Source: Alphaproteobacteria bacterium
Lineage (GTDB): Bacteria; Pseudomonadota; Alphaproteobacteria; Rs-D84
Length of the DNA: 45,241 nt
Direction: 5' to 3'
NCBI GenBank assembly: GCA_017436325.1
Contig: JAFSDI010000016.1
Span: 1-45,241 of the forward strand
The notes under the pieces were generated by a model that made no database searches, was not told where the DNA came from, and was given only the letters and a program-made list of their open reading frames with translations. Made by a program: the position numbers and the translations under genes. Each line of letters begins with the position of its first letter. Positions within the stretch are counted from its first letter, which is position 1. Below, piece after piece: positions 33,664-40,906 of the stretch.

Positions 33664-34098
33664 ATGACCAGAAACGCGCATTTTCTTATATACATTTTAT
33701 GTTCTTGTATGCTGATTCATCAGTCGGCAAAATGTGAAATCACAACCCAAAAGTGGGCGGGGAACTGGTATCTAAATGACCAGGACACTGTTTTTGGTGG
33801 GTTGATGGAGGTTTTTAACTGCGATGATACAACATGTGATTTTAAATTGGAATCTTGGTACGATTTGCATATCTGTGATGTTGAAGGCAAAATAAAAATT
33901 AACGGAGACAAGGCAGAATACAACGCCAAAAAATATCAATATGACAGAGGGGCAGATACGGAATATTTTATTCCTGTTGGTATATTGTTTCAAATGGAGT
34001 CAGAAGATAAAATGAATCTGCATTTTATCAATGCAGACTCATTTAGCGCCTTTTGTGGTATGCAGGCAACACTTGAAGGTAATTGGATTAGACAATAA
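33664..34098 (+). CDS. Secreted protein, candidate immunity protein
   Basis: The 144-aa product has a signal peptide (MTRNAHFLIYILCSCMLIHQSAKC, possibly a lipobox-like LCSC) and a body starting WAGNWYLNDQDTVFGGLMEVFNC, rather like the W-x-G-x-W/FCGKW start of the 33219 lipoprotein. Cysteine pairs (NCDDTTC, ICDVEG, FCGMQ) suggest disulphides in the periplasm. The function is unknown; the toxin/immunity surroundings suggest immunity. No ribosome binding site is needed if the message is leaderless. Confidence 0.65.
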   Translation: MTRNAHFLIYILCSCMLIHQSAKCEITTQKWAGNWYLNDQDTVFGGLMEVFNCDDTTCDFKLESWYDLHICDVEGKIKINGDKAEYNAKKYQYDRGADTEYFIPVGILFQMESEDKMNLHFINADSFSAFCGMQATLEGNWIRQ

Positions 34099-34311
34099 TT
34101 AGTATTTATTGGTCCTTTTCAACCAACCGTTTTTTGCCGTTTCCCAGTTTTTTGTGTCTTTTAAGTAATCTATTCTTTCGTTTTTTAGTGCAACCATAAA
34201 TTCGTTGACTTTGCTATCAGGAATTGTGTTTATAGATTTAATTGTTTCGCTGTTTTTATCGCCATATTCGGGCGAAGATATCAGGTCTTGTAAAATTTTT
34301 GGTGTTTGCAT
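34099..34311 (-). CDS. Short chimeric gene with the MuF toxin N-terminus
   Basis: The first 22 residues, MQTPKILQDLISSPEYGDKN and on, are the same as the start of the MuF toxin at 37209 except for one change, but the remaining 48 residues (KVNEFMVALKNERIDYLKD ...) differ. The 70-aa product has an AAGGA site. The toxin's promoter -10 and tandem terminators are missing upstream, leaving only the -35 part. It looks like a leftover head of a recombined toxin gene. Confidence 0.6.
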   Translation of the reverse strand: MQTPKILQDLISSPEYGDKNSETIKSINTIPDSKVNEFMVALKNERIDYLKDTKNWETAKNGWLKRTNKY

Positions 34312-34332
34312 TGTTTATCCTTTTGTTCAAAC

Positions 34333-34456
34333 AAAACGCCTAAAAAAGCAATATTTAAAACCATCTGTGCAATTCACGAAATGATTTTCTTTATGAATTG
34401 TTGTCGTTCGGAAAAGAAATAAAACATTTTTGAAAATTTATGATATAATTGTTCTG
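34333..34456. repeat. Cassette 5' flank, copy 1
   Basis: This 124-bp stretch (AAAACGCCTAAAAAAGCAAT through TGATATAATT) is closely similar to 38436-38560. It ends with an extended -10 element that would serve the gene at 34486. Confidence 0.75.
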
Positions 34457-34485
34457 TAAAAAACAAATTACCAAAGGAGTAAAAA

Positions 34486-34878
34486 ATGAAAAAAACAGCT
34501 ATTTTTATTTTACCCATAGCGGCATTACTATTGACTGCCTGTGAAAAAAAAGAAGATACAAAAAAGATAGAACACTGTATCGACCAAATTTGTGAAAAGG
34601 TCGCATATGATGATGAAAAACTATATGTATTAACCACTTTAAATGTTCATTCAAAAGACGGTCAGTCTGTTACAATGTATACGAATCATCAAGTAGAAAT
34701 TCCAGCAGAAGAAGCTATTAAAATTTCAAAGAATTGGGATTTGAATAACATGAAATTATATACAAATACCGATAAAAAATTGCAAGAACACGAAAAAGAT
34801 GCTTGTGAAACTTTATATAATTTGAATCTGTATATATCTTCACATGATTTAGACATTGTTCATGAATATGAAAAATAA
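34486..34878 (+). CDS. Lipoprotein of unknown function
   Basis: The 130-aa product has a clear lipoprotein signal (MKKTAIFILPIAALLLTAC), then a charged body with HCIDQICEKVAYDDEKLYVL and a C-terminal ACETLYNLNLYISSHD. A strong AAGGAG site and an extended -10 precede it. Its 5' and 3' flanks are the same as those of the transglutaminase-like gene at 38583, so the two genes sit in one kind of exchangeable cassette. Immunity is possible but not shown. Confidence 0.7.
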   Translation: MKKTAIFILPIAALLLTACEKKEDTKKIEHCIDQICEKVAYDDEKLYVLTTLNVHSKDGQSVTMYTNHQVEIPAEEAIKISKNWDLNNMKLYTNTDKKLQEHEKDACETLYNLNLYISSHDLDIVHEYEK

Positions 34879-34909
34879 TTCAAACACCCACAACAAATAC
34901 GAACTGCAT

Positions 34910-34938
34910 AAAAGGTTAGATTTCTAACCTTTTCTTTT
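34910..34938 (+). terminator. Cassette terminator, copy 1
   Basis: AAAAGGTTAG and CTAACCTTTT form a perfect 10-bp stem around ATTT with a TCTTTTT tail. The same terminator and following AAAGTTCGTAA recur at 39405-39446. Confidence 0.85.
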
Positions 34939-34997
34939 TAAAAGTTCGTAAATGTGTGAAATGGTATCAAATTTCACCACCTGATTTATGTACTTGT

Positions 34998-35495
34998 TTA
35001 CAATAAATACCTGACATCACAAATCGGTTTATGCTCTTTATTGTACACAGTTTCTATTTTATTATCTTTGATTTCAAATTTTTCAATTTTTGCCTTTGTG
35101 GGTTCTGTATAATCATCACCGACATTTCTTGCCGCGCTTGTTATTAAAAATGGTTGAGTTTGGAATTTATAAGCACGCAGAAAACAATCGGCACTTTCTT
35201 GGGTTGTTAATCGTGCCAGTTTTTCACCATTATCAAGGTATATATCATAAAAAGTATAAGAATGTGCGGTGCCCGTTACAAAGCGACCGCGCTTAATAGT
35301 ATCTTTTACACCGTCATTATTAACATCAATATAGAAAGTATCTATTTGTTTTGTTCCGTACTCATCCGACAAATTGAAATTTTCTGTTTTTTCTGGTGCT
35401 GGCAAACCATCAGAAAAATCACCAGTATATTCAACTTGTTTTGTACAAGCTGCACACATTAACAAGATAAAAAAATTAATCAACACTTTCCGCAC
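34998..35495 (-). CDS. Lipoprotein, candidate immunity to the lysozyme-like toxin
   Basis: From GTG 35495 (or 35486) the product is about 165 aa: RKVLINFFILLMCAAC with lipobox MCAAC, then a body with an EF-hand-like YIDVNNDGVKDTIKRG segment and a C-terminal ICDVRYLL. The start lies inside the last codons of the toxin gene at 35476, so translation is coupled. Overlap with an upstream cell-wall toxin gene and export to the periplasm are what one expects of its immunity gene. Confidence 0.7.
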   Translation of the reverse strand: MRKVLINFFILLMCAACTKQVEYTGDFSDGLPAPEKTENFNLSDEYGTKQIDTFYIDVNNDGVKDTIKRGRFVTGTAHSYTFYDIYLDNGEKLARLTTQESADCFLRAYKFQTQPFLITSAARNVGDDYTEPTKAKIEKFEIKDNKIETVYNKEHKPICDVRYLL

Positions 35496-36081
35496 GACAT
35501 CTGCATCCGTATTCTTCACCTGGATGTGGTGTATCATACCATGTTCTGACTTCGCCGTCCAGTGCTTCATGCTCTTGTCGAAGTTTATCATCGCCAACTG
35601 TTACCCAAACATATTTTTCATATCTTGGAACCAGACGTTTTTTGCCCGACATATTTCCCTCGTGTTTAGCCATCGCTTTTGCTAGGTTTAACAGATTATC
35701 TTTTGAAAGGCTATTCATCGGTGTTGAGCGCAGAAAGCCAGTTTGTCTTTCAATAGATTTTAAGTAATTTTCAACATTATTTTCATTTGGTGGTGCATAT
35801 CTGTTTATTGCGCCTTCTATCGTTAGTTTTTGATACGAATTTGTTGCCAGCAAACTAGCCATGGCATTAAAACCTGTCGCAGTATCTGGAAATATAGCAA
35901 ACCTGCCGTCTGTTCCAATTGCACCATTGTTGCGTGCGAATTTTCCATATTCCAGGTTCCCTGGGTTGTTATTACGCCATGCTCTGCTGCCGCCACTTAA
36001 TTCATAGATATTTCCATCGTTCCCAACATACATTCTGGTTGTGCCAATCCCTGGAAATGCTGATATATAGGTAGGTTCCAT
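35476..36081 (-). CDS. Lysozyme-like toxin with a MuF-type C-terminus
   Basis: The 201-aa product has GGSRAWRNNNPGNLEYGKFARNNGAIG and FAIFPDTATGFNAMASLLA (about 30-80), the RNNNPGN pattern of phage-type peptidoglycan-cleaving domains. The end, WVTVGDDKLRQEHEALDGEV ... HPGEEYGCRCRAE, is the core of the phage Mu gpF-like minor head domain. The likely role is a peptidoglycan-degrading toxin packaged or exported by a phage-derived route. Its promoter lies behind two tandem terminators, and a lipoprotein gene overlaps its 3' end. Confidence 0.75.
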   Translation of the reverse strand: MEPTYISAFPGIGTTRMYVGNDGNIYELSGGSRAWRNNNPGNLEYGKFARNNGAIGTDGRFAIFPDTATGFNAMASLLATNSYQKLTIEGAINRYAPPNENNVENYLKSIERQTGFLRSTPMNSLSKDNLLNLAKAMAKHEGNMSGKKRLVPRYEKYVWVTVGDDKLRQEHEALDGEVRTWYDTPHPGEEYGCRCRAESVD

Positions 36082-36108
36082 TTATAACTCCTTTTGTTAA
36101 ATAAAAAA

Positions 36109-36194
36109 CACCCGCAAATACGGGCAATAAAAAAGACGACCAAATGTCGTCCACTGAATACGAGTATTATACCACAAAAATGATAAAAATTCAA
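36109..36194 (-). promoter_or_regulatory. Promoter with tandem terminators before the lysozyme-like toxin
   Basis: Minus strand TTGAAT (36194-36189), 17-nt spacer, TATAAT (36171-36166). Then GACGAC-GTCGTC with TTTTTTATT (36151-36125) and GCCCG-CGGGT with TTTTTTATTT (36126-36100). AAAAGGAG and the ATG (36081) come after both. Confidence 0.7.
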
Positions 36195-36196
36195 TC

Positions 36197-36222
36197 AAAA
36201 ACGCCCCAGTCGGAGCGTTTTA
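36197..36222 (-). terminator. Terminator between the membrane-protein gene and the toxin leader
   Basis: AAAACGC-TCC and GG-GCGTTTT pair around GACT on the minus strand, followed by TTTTTG. The 36223-36354 stretch between it and the next gene holds nothing I can name. Confidence 0.65.
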
Positions 36223-36354
36223 TAATGGGGCCCCACGTTTGACTGCGTTCTACCCCAAGACATGCAACAAGTGCTTGATTTAGGCTCATTGCTAAACGAA
36301 TTATTGATGGAGATAGAAAACTGCACAAACAGCTGATGCGCCTCCTTGAATATA

Positions 36355-36708
36355 CTAAAATTTTGCGTAATGATACAACAAAGTCCCAAGTAAAGAATCG
36401 ATCAAAGATATTATAATTGGGCTTAATGCAAGCATAAAAGACGCTGTATAATTTTTCTTGTGAAAACAGTATAATGATATTGGAATAAAAAACAACAATG
36501 TTGCACAAGAAGACACAAGGTTGGTTAAATAGATGTCTGCGCTACGCCATGCCCACCCCATGGCCTCGCCCCCCCAAGGGCAATAGCCAAATGGAAACGC
36601 ATCACGACATTTTTTGATAAAAAATTCATAATAATCGGTAAACAACCCGTACAAAAATAACAGGTTTATACCAAGACAAATAATTGTTCCGCGTTTCCAT
36701 TTTTGCAT
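36355..36708 (-). CDS. Membrane protein, candidate immunity
   Basis: The 117-aa product has about three membrane segments (GTIICLGINLLFLYGLF, LVSSCATLLFFIPISLYCF, ASFMLALSPIIISLIDSLLG) and an outer loop with CRDAFPFGYC. An AGGGG ribosome binding site precedes the ATG. It comes 17 bp after an orphan DUF2778 toxin fragment. Inner-membrane immunity proteins of this size are common beside periplasmic toxins; here it is inferred from position only. Confidence 0.65.
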   Translation of the reverse strand: MQKWKRGTIICLGINLLFLYGLFTDYYEFFIKKCRDAFPFGYCPWGGEAMGWAWRSADIYLTNLVSSCATLLFFIPISLYCFHKKNYTASFMLALSPIIISLIDSLLGTLLYHYAKF

Positions 36709-36724
36709 ATTTGCCCCTTTTTTG

Positions 36725-36862
36725 TTAGTACTTTACATGTACAATCAGGTCTTTTCCAGTACTTTCTAGCCATGAAGTAAATGCGTTTATTTGTCCCGTC
36801 ATATCGATACATCCTGCGGAACCTAGATTCCACCCACCATGAATTGAAAAAATCATCACAAT
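36725..36862 (-). pseudogene. Orphan DUF2778 toxin C-terminal fragment 2
   Basis: Minus strand reads FSIHGGWNLGSAGCIDMTGQ, then INAFTSWLESTGKDLIVHVKY and stop. It contains the H-x-GGW and SAGCID active-site region of the L,D-transpeptidase-like DUF2778 domain, divergent from that of the 37209 toxin. There is no upstream frame or start. Confidence 0.78.
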
Positions 36863-36869
36863 GTATAGG

Positions 36870-37187
36870 TTATAAAGCAAAAATTATAGATGCAATAACA
36901 GCAGATAAAATAATATAACTTATAATCGCAACAATAAAAGCTAATGATAAAATCCAACCCCATTTCCATTTATATGTTTTCCATGTTAAGTATATAAAAA
37001 ACACACCCAGCAAAAAACTTATACACATAATCGCAACATCAATGGAACGTAAGCATTGATATTCGCACAAATCATAAAACAAAGAGTCCCACTTTGAAGA
37101 AGACAGCATGTTTGAATCAAAATAGAATACAAACATAGTGACAAAAGAAATAAAACCATATGTTGCTAATGTTTTTGTATTTTTCAT
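36870..37187 (-). CDS. Membrane protein, candidate immunity
   Basis: The 105-aa product has three predicted membrane helices (TYGFISFVTMFVFYF, SIDVAIMCISFLLGVFFIYLTW, ILSLAFIVAIISYIILSAVI) and a short outer loop with two cysteines (CEYQC). It starts 21 bp after the MuF-DUF2778 toxin stop, the position of an immunity gene. No recognised family. Confidence 0.7.
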   Translation of the reverse strand: MKNTKTLATYGFISFVTMFVFYFDSNMLSSSKWDSLFYDLCEYQCLRSIDVAIMCISFLLGVFFIYLTWKTYKWKWGWILSLAFIVAIISYIILSAVIASIIFAL

Positions 37188-37208
37188 AGCAGGACACTTT
37201 TTTTATAT

Positions 37209-38348
37209 CTAATACTCCACCTTGATAATTAAATCATTCCCTATATAATCAAATAACGCAACAAAATTATCCATATCTGATGTTAAATCAATACAGCCGG
37301 CCGAACTTGGAACCCATCCGCCATGAATACTAAAATCATCACGGCCATATGTATTGGTTTCTTTTGATGGCTCCAACCATACACGAGAGCTACCCCACGA
37401 ATATTCAGAACCTGGCCATTTGCCTCCCAAATCTTCACTCAGCAGTCGCGACCAACCAATAACCCAATCTATGGGCGACATGCGTTGCAACTCGCTCTGT
37501 CGTGCGACATAGGTACCTTCGGGTATGGTGCCTTTGTCTTTTACAGACTGATATTCTGGGCTTTGATAGCCTTTGGCACCCGATACCGCATCCCATGATA
37601 TAATCGGTTTGTTATTTTCATACAGTGTAAATTTCTTGCCGTCAAATACCGCATATTGCCCAGGCTTTACATTTACGGGTTTCTCAAAGGTTGGTTTTTC
37701 TGTTTCTTTGTCTGTCTGTGCTTCAGGCTTGATTTCTTGCTTTTGACCTTTGTAAACCTTGCTGCCTATTTTCTTGCCGGCCTCATTCAATTCTACTTCT
37801 TCAACCCAACAACGACAGTTTGGATGAACGGGACAGGTCGGTATGTGTTCTTTGTCTATAAAAATTTTTTCATCGTTTTCCAGGCATTCATCACACGTAC
37901 CATCACCACTATCGCTGTGCCATATCCATATTTTTTGTTTTATTTCAAATTCCGGGATATCCAGTTTATATGTAATTAAATCTTTGTTTGAAATATACCC
38001 CCCTGGCATCAGGACTTTGACCGGTATCGGTGTGCCAGAAATAACATATTCTTCAATATTAAATTCGAAACCAATGGTTTCAAAATATTCACCGTATTCT
38101 TCCATAACTTCATCAGTGGCTTCTTCTTTTTGTGCTTCAAAATCCATATCAATTTCATGCTGGGCATCATAGAACTGTTCCAACGTCATATCATATTCTG
38201 GGCGCATCATACGACCTGTGACATCAAATTGTACTGTGCCAGGGTACAGAATATTCATATACCTTGTTGCACGTTTATACGTTTCACTGTTTTTATCGCC
38301 ATATTCGGGCGAAGATATCAGGTCTTGTAAAAATTTTGGTGTTTGCAT
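37209..38348 (-). CDS. MuF-domain polymorphic toxin with C-terminal DUF2778
   Basis: The 379-aa product from MQTPKFLQ (38348) has a leader segment, then a phage Mu gpF-like minor head domain ending DGTCDECLENDEKI ... CPVHPNCRCWVEEVEL (about 165-190), a linker rich in K, E and P, and a C-terminal DUF2778/Tlde1-like L,D-transpeptidase domain (GTIPEGTYVAR, DFSIHGGW, SSAGCIDL) with catalytic His and Cys present. DUF2778 toxins attack peptidoglycan in the periplasm. The MuF part suggests transport with phage-like particles or a related route. Its start lies behind promoter plus tandem terminators. Confidence 0.85.
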   Translation of the reverse strand: MQTPKFLQDLISSPEYGDKNSETYKRATRYMNILYPGTVQFDVTGRMMRPEYDMTLEQFYDAQHEIDMDFEAQKEEATDEVMEEYGEYFETIGFEFNIEEYVISGTPIPVKVLMPGGYISNKDLITYKLDIPEFEIKQKIWIWHSDSGDGTCDECLENDEKIFIDKEHIPTCPVHPNCRCWVEEVELNEAGKKIGSKVYKGQKQEIKPEAQTDKETEKPTFEKPVNVKPGQYAVFDGKKFTLYENNKPIISWDAVSGAKGYQSPEYQSVKDKGTIPEGTYVARQSELQRMSPIDWVIGWSRLLSEDLGGKWPGSEYSWGSSRVWLEPSKETNTYGRDDFSIHGGWVPSSAGCIDLTSDMDNFVALFDYIGNDLIIKVEY

Positions 38349-38366
38349 TTTATTATCCATAAAAAA

Positions 38367-38454
38367 CACCCGCGATTGCGGGCAACAAAAAAAAGACGAC
38401 CTCATGTCGTCCGCGATGCGTGAATATTATATCATAAAACGCCTAAAAAAGCAA
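38367..38454 (-). promoter_or_regulatory. Promoter with tandem terminators before the MuF toxin
   Basis: Minus strand TTGCTT (38454-38449), 17-nt spacer and TATAAT (38431-38426) with TGA before it. Next GACGAC-GTCGTC plus a T-run (38411-38386), then TGCCCGC-GCGGGTG plus TTTTTT (38384-38361). The ATG used (38348) follows. Both hairpins and their order match 36100-36151. Confidence 0.72.
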
Positions 38455-38560
38455 TATTTAAAACCATCTGTGCAATTCACAAGTTGATTTTATTCGTGAA
38501 TTGTTGCGGTTTGGGAAAGATGTTAAAACATTTTTGCAGATTTTGTGATATAATTATTCT
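38436..38560. repeat. Cassette 5' flank, copy 2
   Basis: Similar to 34333-34456 along its whole length. It carries the -35 of the MuF toxin on the minus strand and an extended -10 (TGATATAAT) for the gene at 38583 on the plus strand. Confidence 0.75.
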
Positions 38561-38582
38561 TGAACGATAAAATGGAAAAACT

Positions 38583-39356
38583 ATGAAACTTAGAAAAATA
38601 AACGAAGTGTCTTTAACAGCAACAGATATTAATATTGGTGATACTATTAAAGTTGGTTCAACAGCCAATTTGACAATTGATAAAATTCCAGAAGAATTAC
38701 AAAAGGCATTTGAAAAGATGCGTGAAATTGTGAATCGGCAGGCTAATAACACCGATAATGCTAAGTTGTTGAAACAACAAAATATTACAATGTCGCAGTC
38801 TTTGTTTACACATTTGTTTGTATTTGCTAAGGTTATTGCTGAAACTTTCCCTAATTTAGGCTACAAGGATAATAAACGCCAATCTTTTTATGCTAAGAAT
38901 ACAACTGCCAAACTGTCTGAATTGTTTGACAAGCATTTGTTCCAATGTGCAGAATATGCAACTATCGCCCAGTTGTATTTACAAAGTGTCGGTGTTGATT
39001 CCGAATATGTTGGTGGTGAATACATCGGTAATAAAAATTGGGAATTCGGCGAACAGCATTCATTTGTTATTATTCACGAAAACAATATTGACTATGTTTT
39101 TGATCCAGCGAACAATAATGCCGGCGCAAAACCAAATATTTCTATTATAGAATTAAGTCCAGAACAAAAAGTGAAAATACAAGCGCGTCTTTTAACAAAT
39201 AAGAGAAAGTGTGCATTCTTTGAGACACGTGATATCATAACTAACAGAAAAACATTTTATGGTTATGGTGATGGTGCTAATGTTTTGGAAGATATGGTGT
39301 TTGAGAAAGAACAGACCGTGCCGAATGTTTTTGTAAAAGATTTATCAAGAAATTAA
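38583..39356 (+). CDS. Transglutaminase-like cysteine-protease-fold protein
   Basis: The 257-aa product has a Cys-His-Asp arrangement: FQCAEYATIAQLYLQSVGVD (C122), GEQHSFVIIH (H159) and DYVFDPANN (D174), the pattern of transglutaminase/papain-like folds. There is no signal peptide. It may be an effector toxin that cleaves or modifies proteins. Flanks on both sides match those of the 34486 lipoprotein gene, so it sits in the same kind of cassette. No immunity gene is obvious next to it. Confidence 0.7.
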   Translation: MKLRKINEVSLTATDINIGDTIKVGSTANLTIDKIPEELQKAFEKMREIVNRQANNTDNAKLLKQQNITMSQSLFTHLFVFAKVIAETFPNLGYKDNKRQSFYAKNTTAKLSELFDKHLFQCAEYATIAQLYLQSVGVDSEYVGGEYIGNKNWEFGEQHSFVIIHENNIDYVFDPANNNAGAKPNISIIELSPEQKVKIQARLLTNKRKCAFFETRDIITNRKTFYGYGDGANVLEDMVFEKEQTVPNVFVKDLSRN

Positions 39357-39404
39357 TTGATAACACAAATATGTTACGAACCACACAATAAATACGAATT
39401 AAGA

Positions 39405-39433
39405 AAAAGGTTAGATTTCTAACCTTTTCTTTT
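39405..39433 (+). terminator. Cassette terminator, copy 2
   Basis: AAAAGGTTAG and CTAACCTTTT with a TCTTTTT tail, the same as 34910-34938. Confidence 0.85.
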
Positions 39434-39545
39434 TAAAAGTTCGTAAGTCAGCAAAACGACATGTGTTTTCAACACCCAACTTTCGAACTCACGAAAGTAT
39501 TAGAAAACCAACAAAAAAACCGACCACAAGGGTCGGTTTGAATTT

Positions 39546-39621
39546 TGGCAGCCCCAACCGGATTCGAACCGGTGTTCTCGCCTTGAAAGGGCGGTGTCCT
39601 AGGCCTCTAGACGATGGGGCC
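39546..39621 (-). tRNA. tRNA-Glu(TTC)
   Basis: Minus strand GGCCCCA...TGGGGCT acceptor stem, anticodon loop CTTTCAA with TTC, T-arm CCGGTTCGAATCCGG and encoded CCA; 76 nt. Confidence 0.95.
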
Positions 39622-39696
39622 AAAACTGCCGTATTCTTTAATGCCGGCAAATTATACATTTTTCTGACCCCATTGTCAAGTAAATAAGAATTTTTT

Positions 39697-40161
39697 TTAT
39701 TTCACAGGCTTTTGTTCTGCTGATTTTGCTTGTTCTGCAACATCTGCAGACTGTTCAGCAGACTGTTCTGGCAACACATCAACCTGCGTAAAGACAATTT
39801 CTTTACCGTCATCTGCGATTAAAGTCAACTTACCATCTGCAAGAGTGTATTTTTCAACTGTTGGCATAAATTGGAAGTATTCTTGTTCTGTTTCCATTGC
39901 TTCTGGCGCGCCCATCATCATTGTTGATGCAAATCCTTCGAATTTAATATTGTCACCATCTGCGGTATATGCCCCATTATATCTGTTTACGACACCACCA
40001 TACACCCGCATTTCAGTTGGGTCAAAAGAAATAGTTATATCGACACCTGGCTGTGCGGAAACAAAGTTTAAGCCTTTTAATACATCTGGATTTTGTGTAT
40101 CGTTACCACACGCCCCCAGTGCCAATGCGCAAATACCAGTGGCTAATAATTTAAGTTTCAT
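39697..40161 (-). CDS. META/HslJ-like lipoprotein
   Basis: From the ATG at 40161 (GGAGAAATT site before it) the product is about 154 aa: MKLKLLATGICALALGAC lipoprotein signal, then a META-like domain (ITISFDPTEMRVYGGVVNRYNGAYTADGDNIKF, STMMMGAPEAMETEQEYFQ, KLTLIADDGKEIVF), and a Gln/Ala/Glu-rich tail. META proteins include E. coli HslJ and are often linked to outer-membrane stress or resistance. It sits between the two tRNA genes. Confidence 0.8.
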   Translation of the reverse strand: MKLKLLATGICALALGACGNDTQNPDVLKGLNFVSAQPGVDITISFDPTEMRVYGGVVNRYNGAYTADGDNIKFEGFASTMMMGAPEAMETEQEYFQFMPTVEKYTLADGKLTLIADDGKEIVFTQVDVLPEQSAEQSADVAEQAKSAEQKPVK

Positions 40162-40287
40162 AATTTCTCCTTTGTATAGATAATTAGTGTTCCCGCATAT
40201 TATAAACAAAAAAACAGAATAATAAACAAGAAAAAGCACCTAATAAAAAATAAAAAAGAAAAACCGCAGGAAACCTGCGGTAAATAC

Positions 40288-40364
40288 TGGCGGGATTGAC
40301 GGGGCTCGAACCCGCGACCTTCTGCGTGACAGGCAGACGCTCTAACCAGCTGAGCTACAACCCC
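40288..40364 (-). tRNA. tRNA-Asp(GTC)
   Basis: Minus strand GGGGTTG acceptor with CAATCCC, anticodon stem-loop TCTGC-CTGTCAC-GCAGA carrying GTC, T-arm GCGGGTTCGAGCCCCGT, encoded CCA; 77 nt. Confidence 0.95.
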
Positions 40365-40446
40365 TAAAGCGTTGCTTATGATATACTATCACAGAAACAA
40401 ATGCAAGTACTTTTTTCAAAAATATTATATTTAATTTTGGTTAAAT

Positions 40447-40475
40447 AAAAAGCCCCACAATTGCGGGACTTTTTG
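40447..40475 (-). terminator. HU gene terminator
   Basis: Minus strand GTCCCGC-AATT-GTGGGGC followed by TTTTTATTT; it lies just past the HU stop. Confidence 0.75.
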
Positions 40476-40493
40476 ACTAACTTTTTTAACAGT

Positions 40494-40766
40494 TTAGTTC
40501 AATGCATCTTTCAATGCTTTACCTGGTTTGAACTTTGGTTGTGTAGAAGCAGCAATTTTGATTGCTTCACCTGTTTGTGGGTTGCGACCAGTTGTTGCTT
40601 TACGTTTTGCGGATGTAAATGTACCGAAACCAACCAAGCGAACTTCTGCTTTTTTCTTCAGAACTTTTGTTACTGTGTTGATAAAAGCATCTAAGCATGC
40701 AGCAGCAGTTGCTTTTGTTACATCAACTTCGTTTGCGATAGCTTCAATTAATTGTTGTTTATTCAT
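40494..40766 (-). CDS. hup: HU-family DNA-binding protein
   Basis: The 90-aa product is a standard HU: MNKQQLIEAIANEVDVTKATAAACLDAFINTV, then VRLVGFGTF, RNPQTGEAIKI with the DNA-inserting arm Pro, and KFKPGKALKDALN. It bends and compacts DNA as a dimer. A strong AGGAGAAAC site precedes it, and its own terminator follows. It is a single-gene unit. Confidence 0.95.
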   Translation of the reverse strand: MNKQQLIEAIANEVDVTKATAAACLDAFINTVTKVLKKKAEVRLVGFGTFTSAKRKATTGRNPQTGEAIKIAASTQPKFKPGKALKDALN

Positions 40767-40906
40767 AATGTTTCTCCTTTCTTAAGAATTTTTAATTCAA
40801 GGTGTCCAGCATTCCAAGGGCTTTCCCCTTATTGCTTGTTCGAATCGTAGAGAATTCTGCGCTTTAAGTCAAGTACATAATTAAAAAACCGCAGATTTTT
40901 TGGTTT

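Noticed and set aside
36223..36354. Small ORF after an AAGGAGG sequence on the minus strand
   Set aside because: The nearest GTG is 14 nt away, the peptide of about 43 aa has no recognisable features, and it runs into a terminator.
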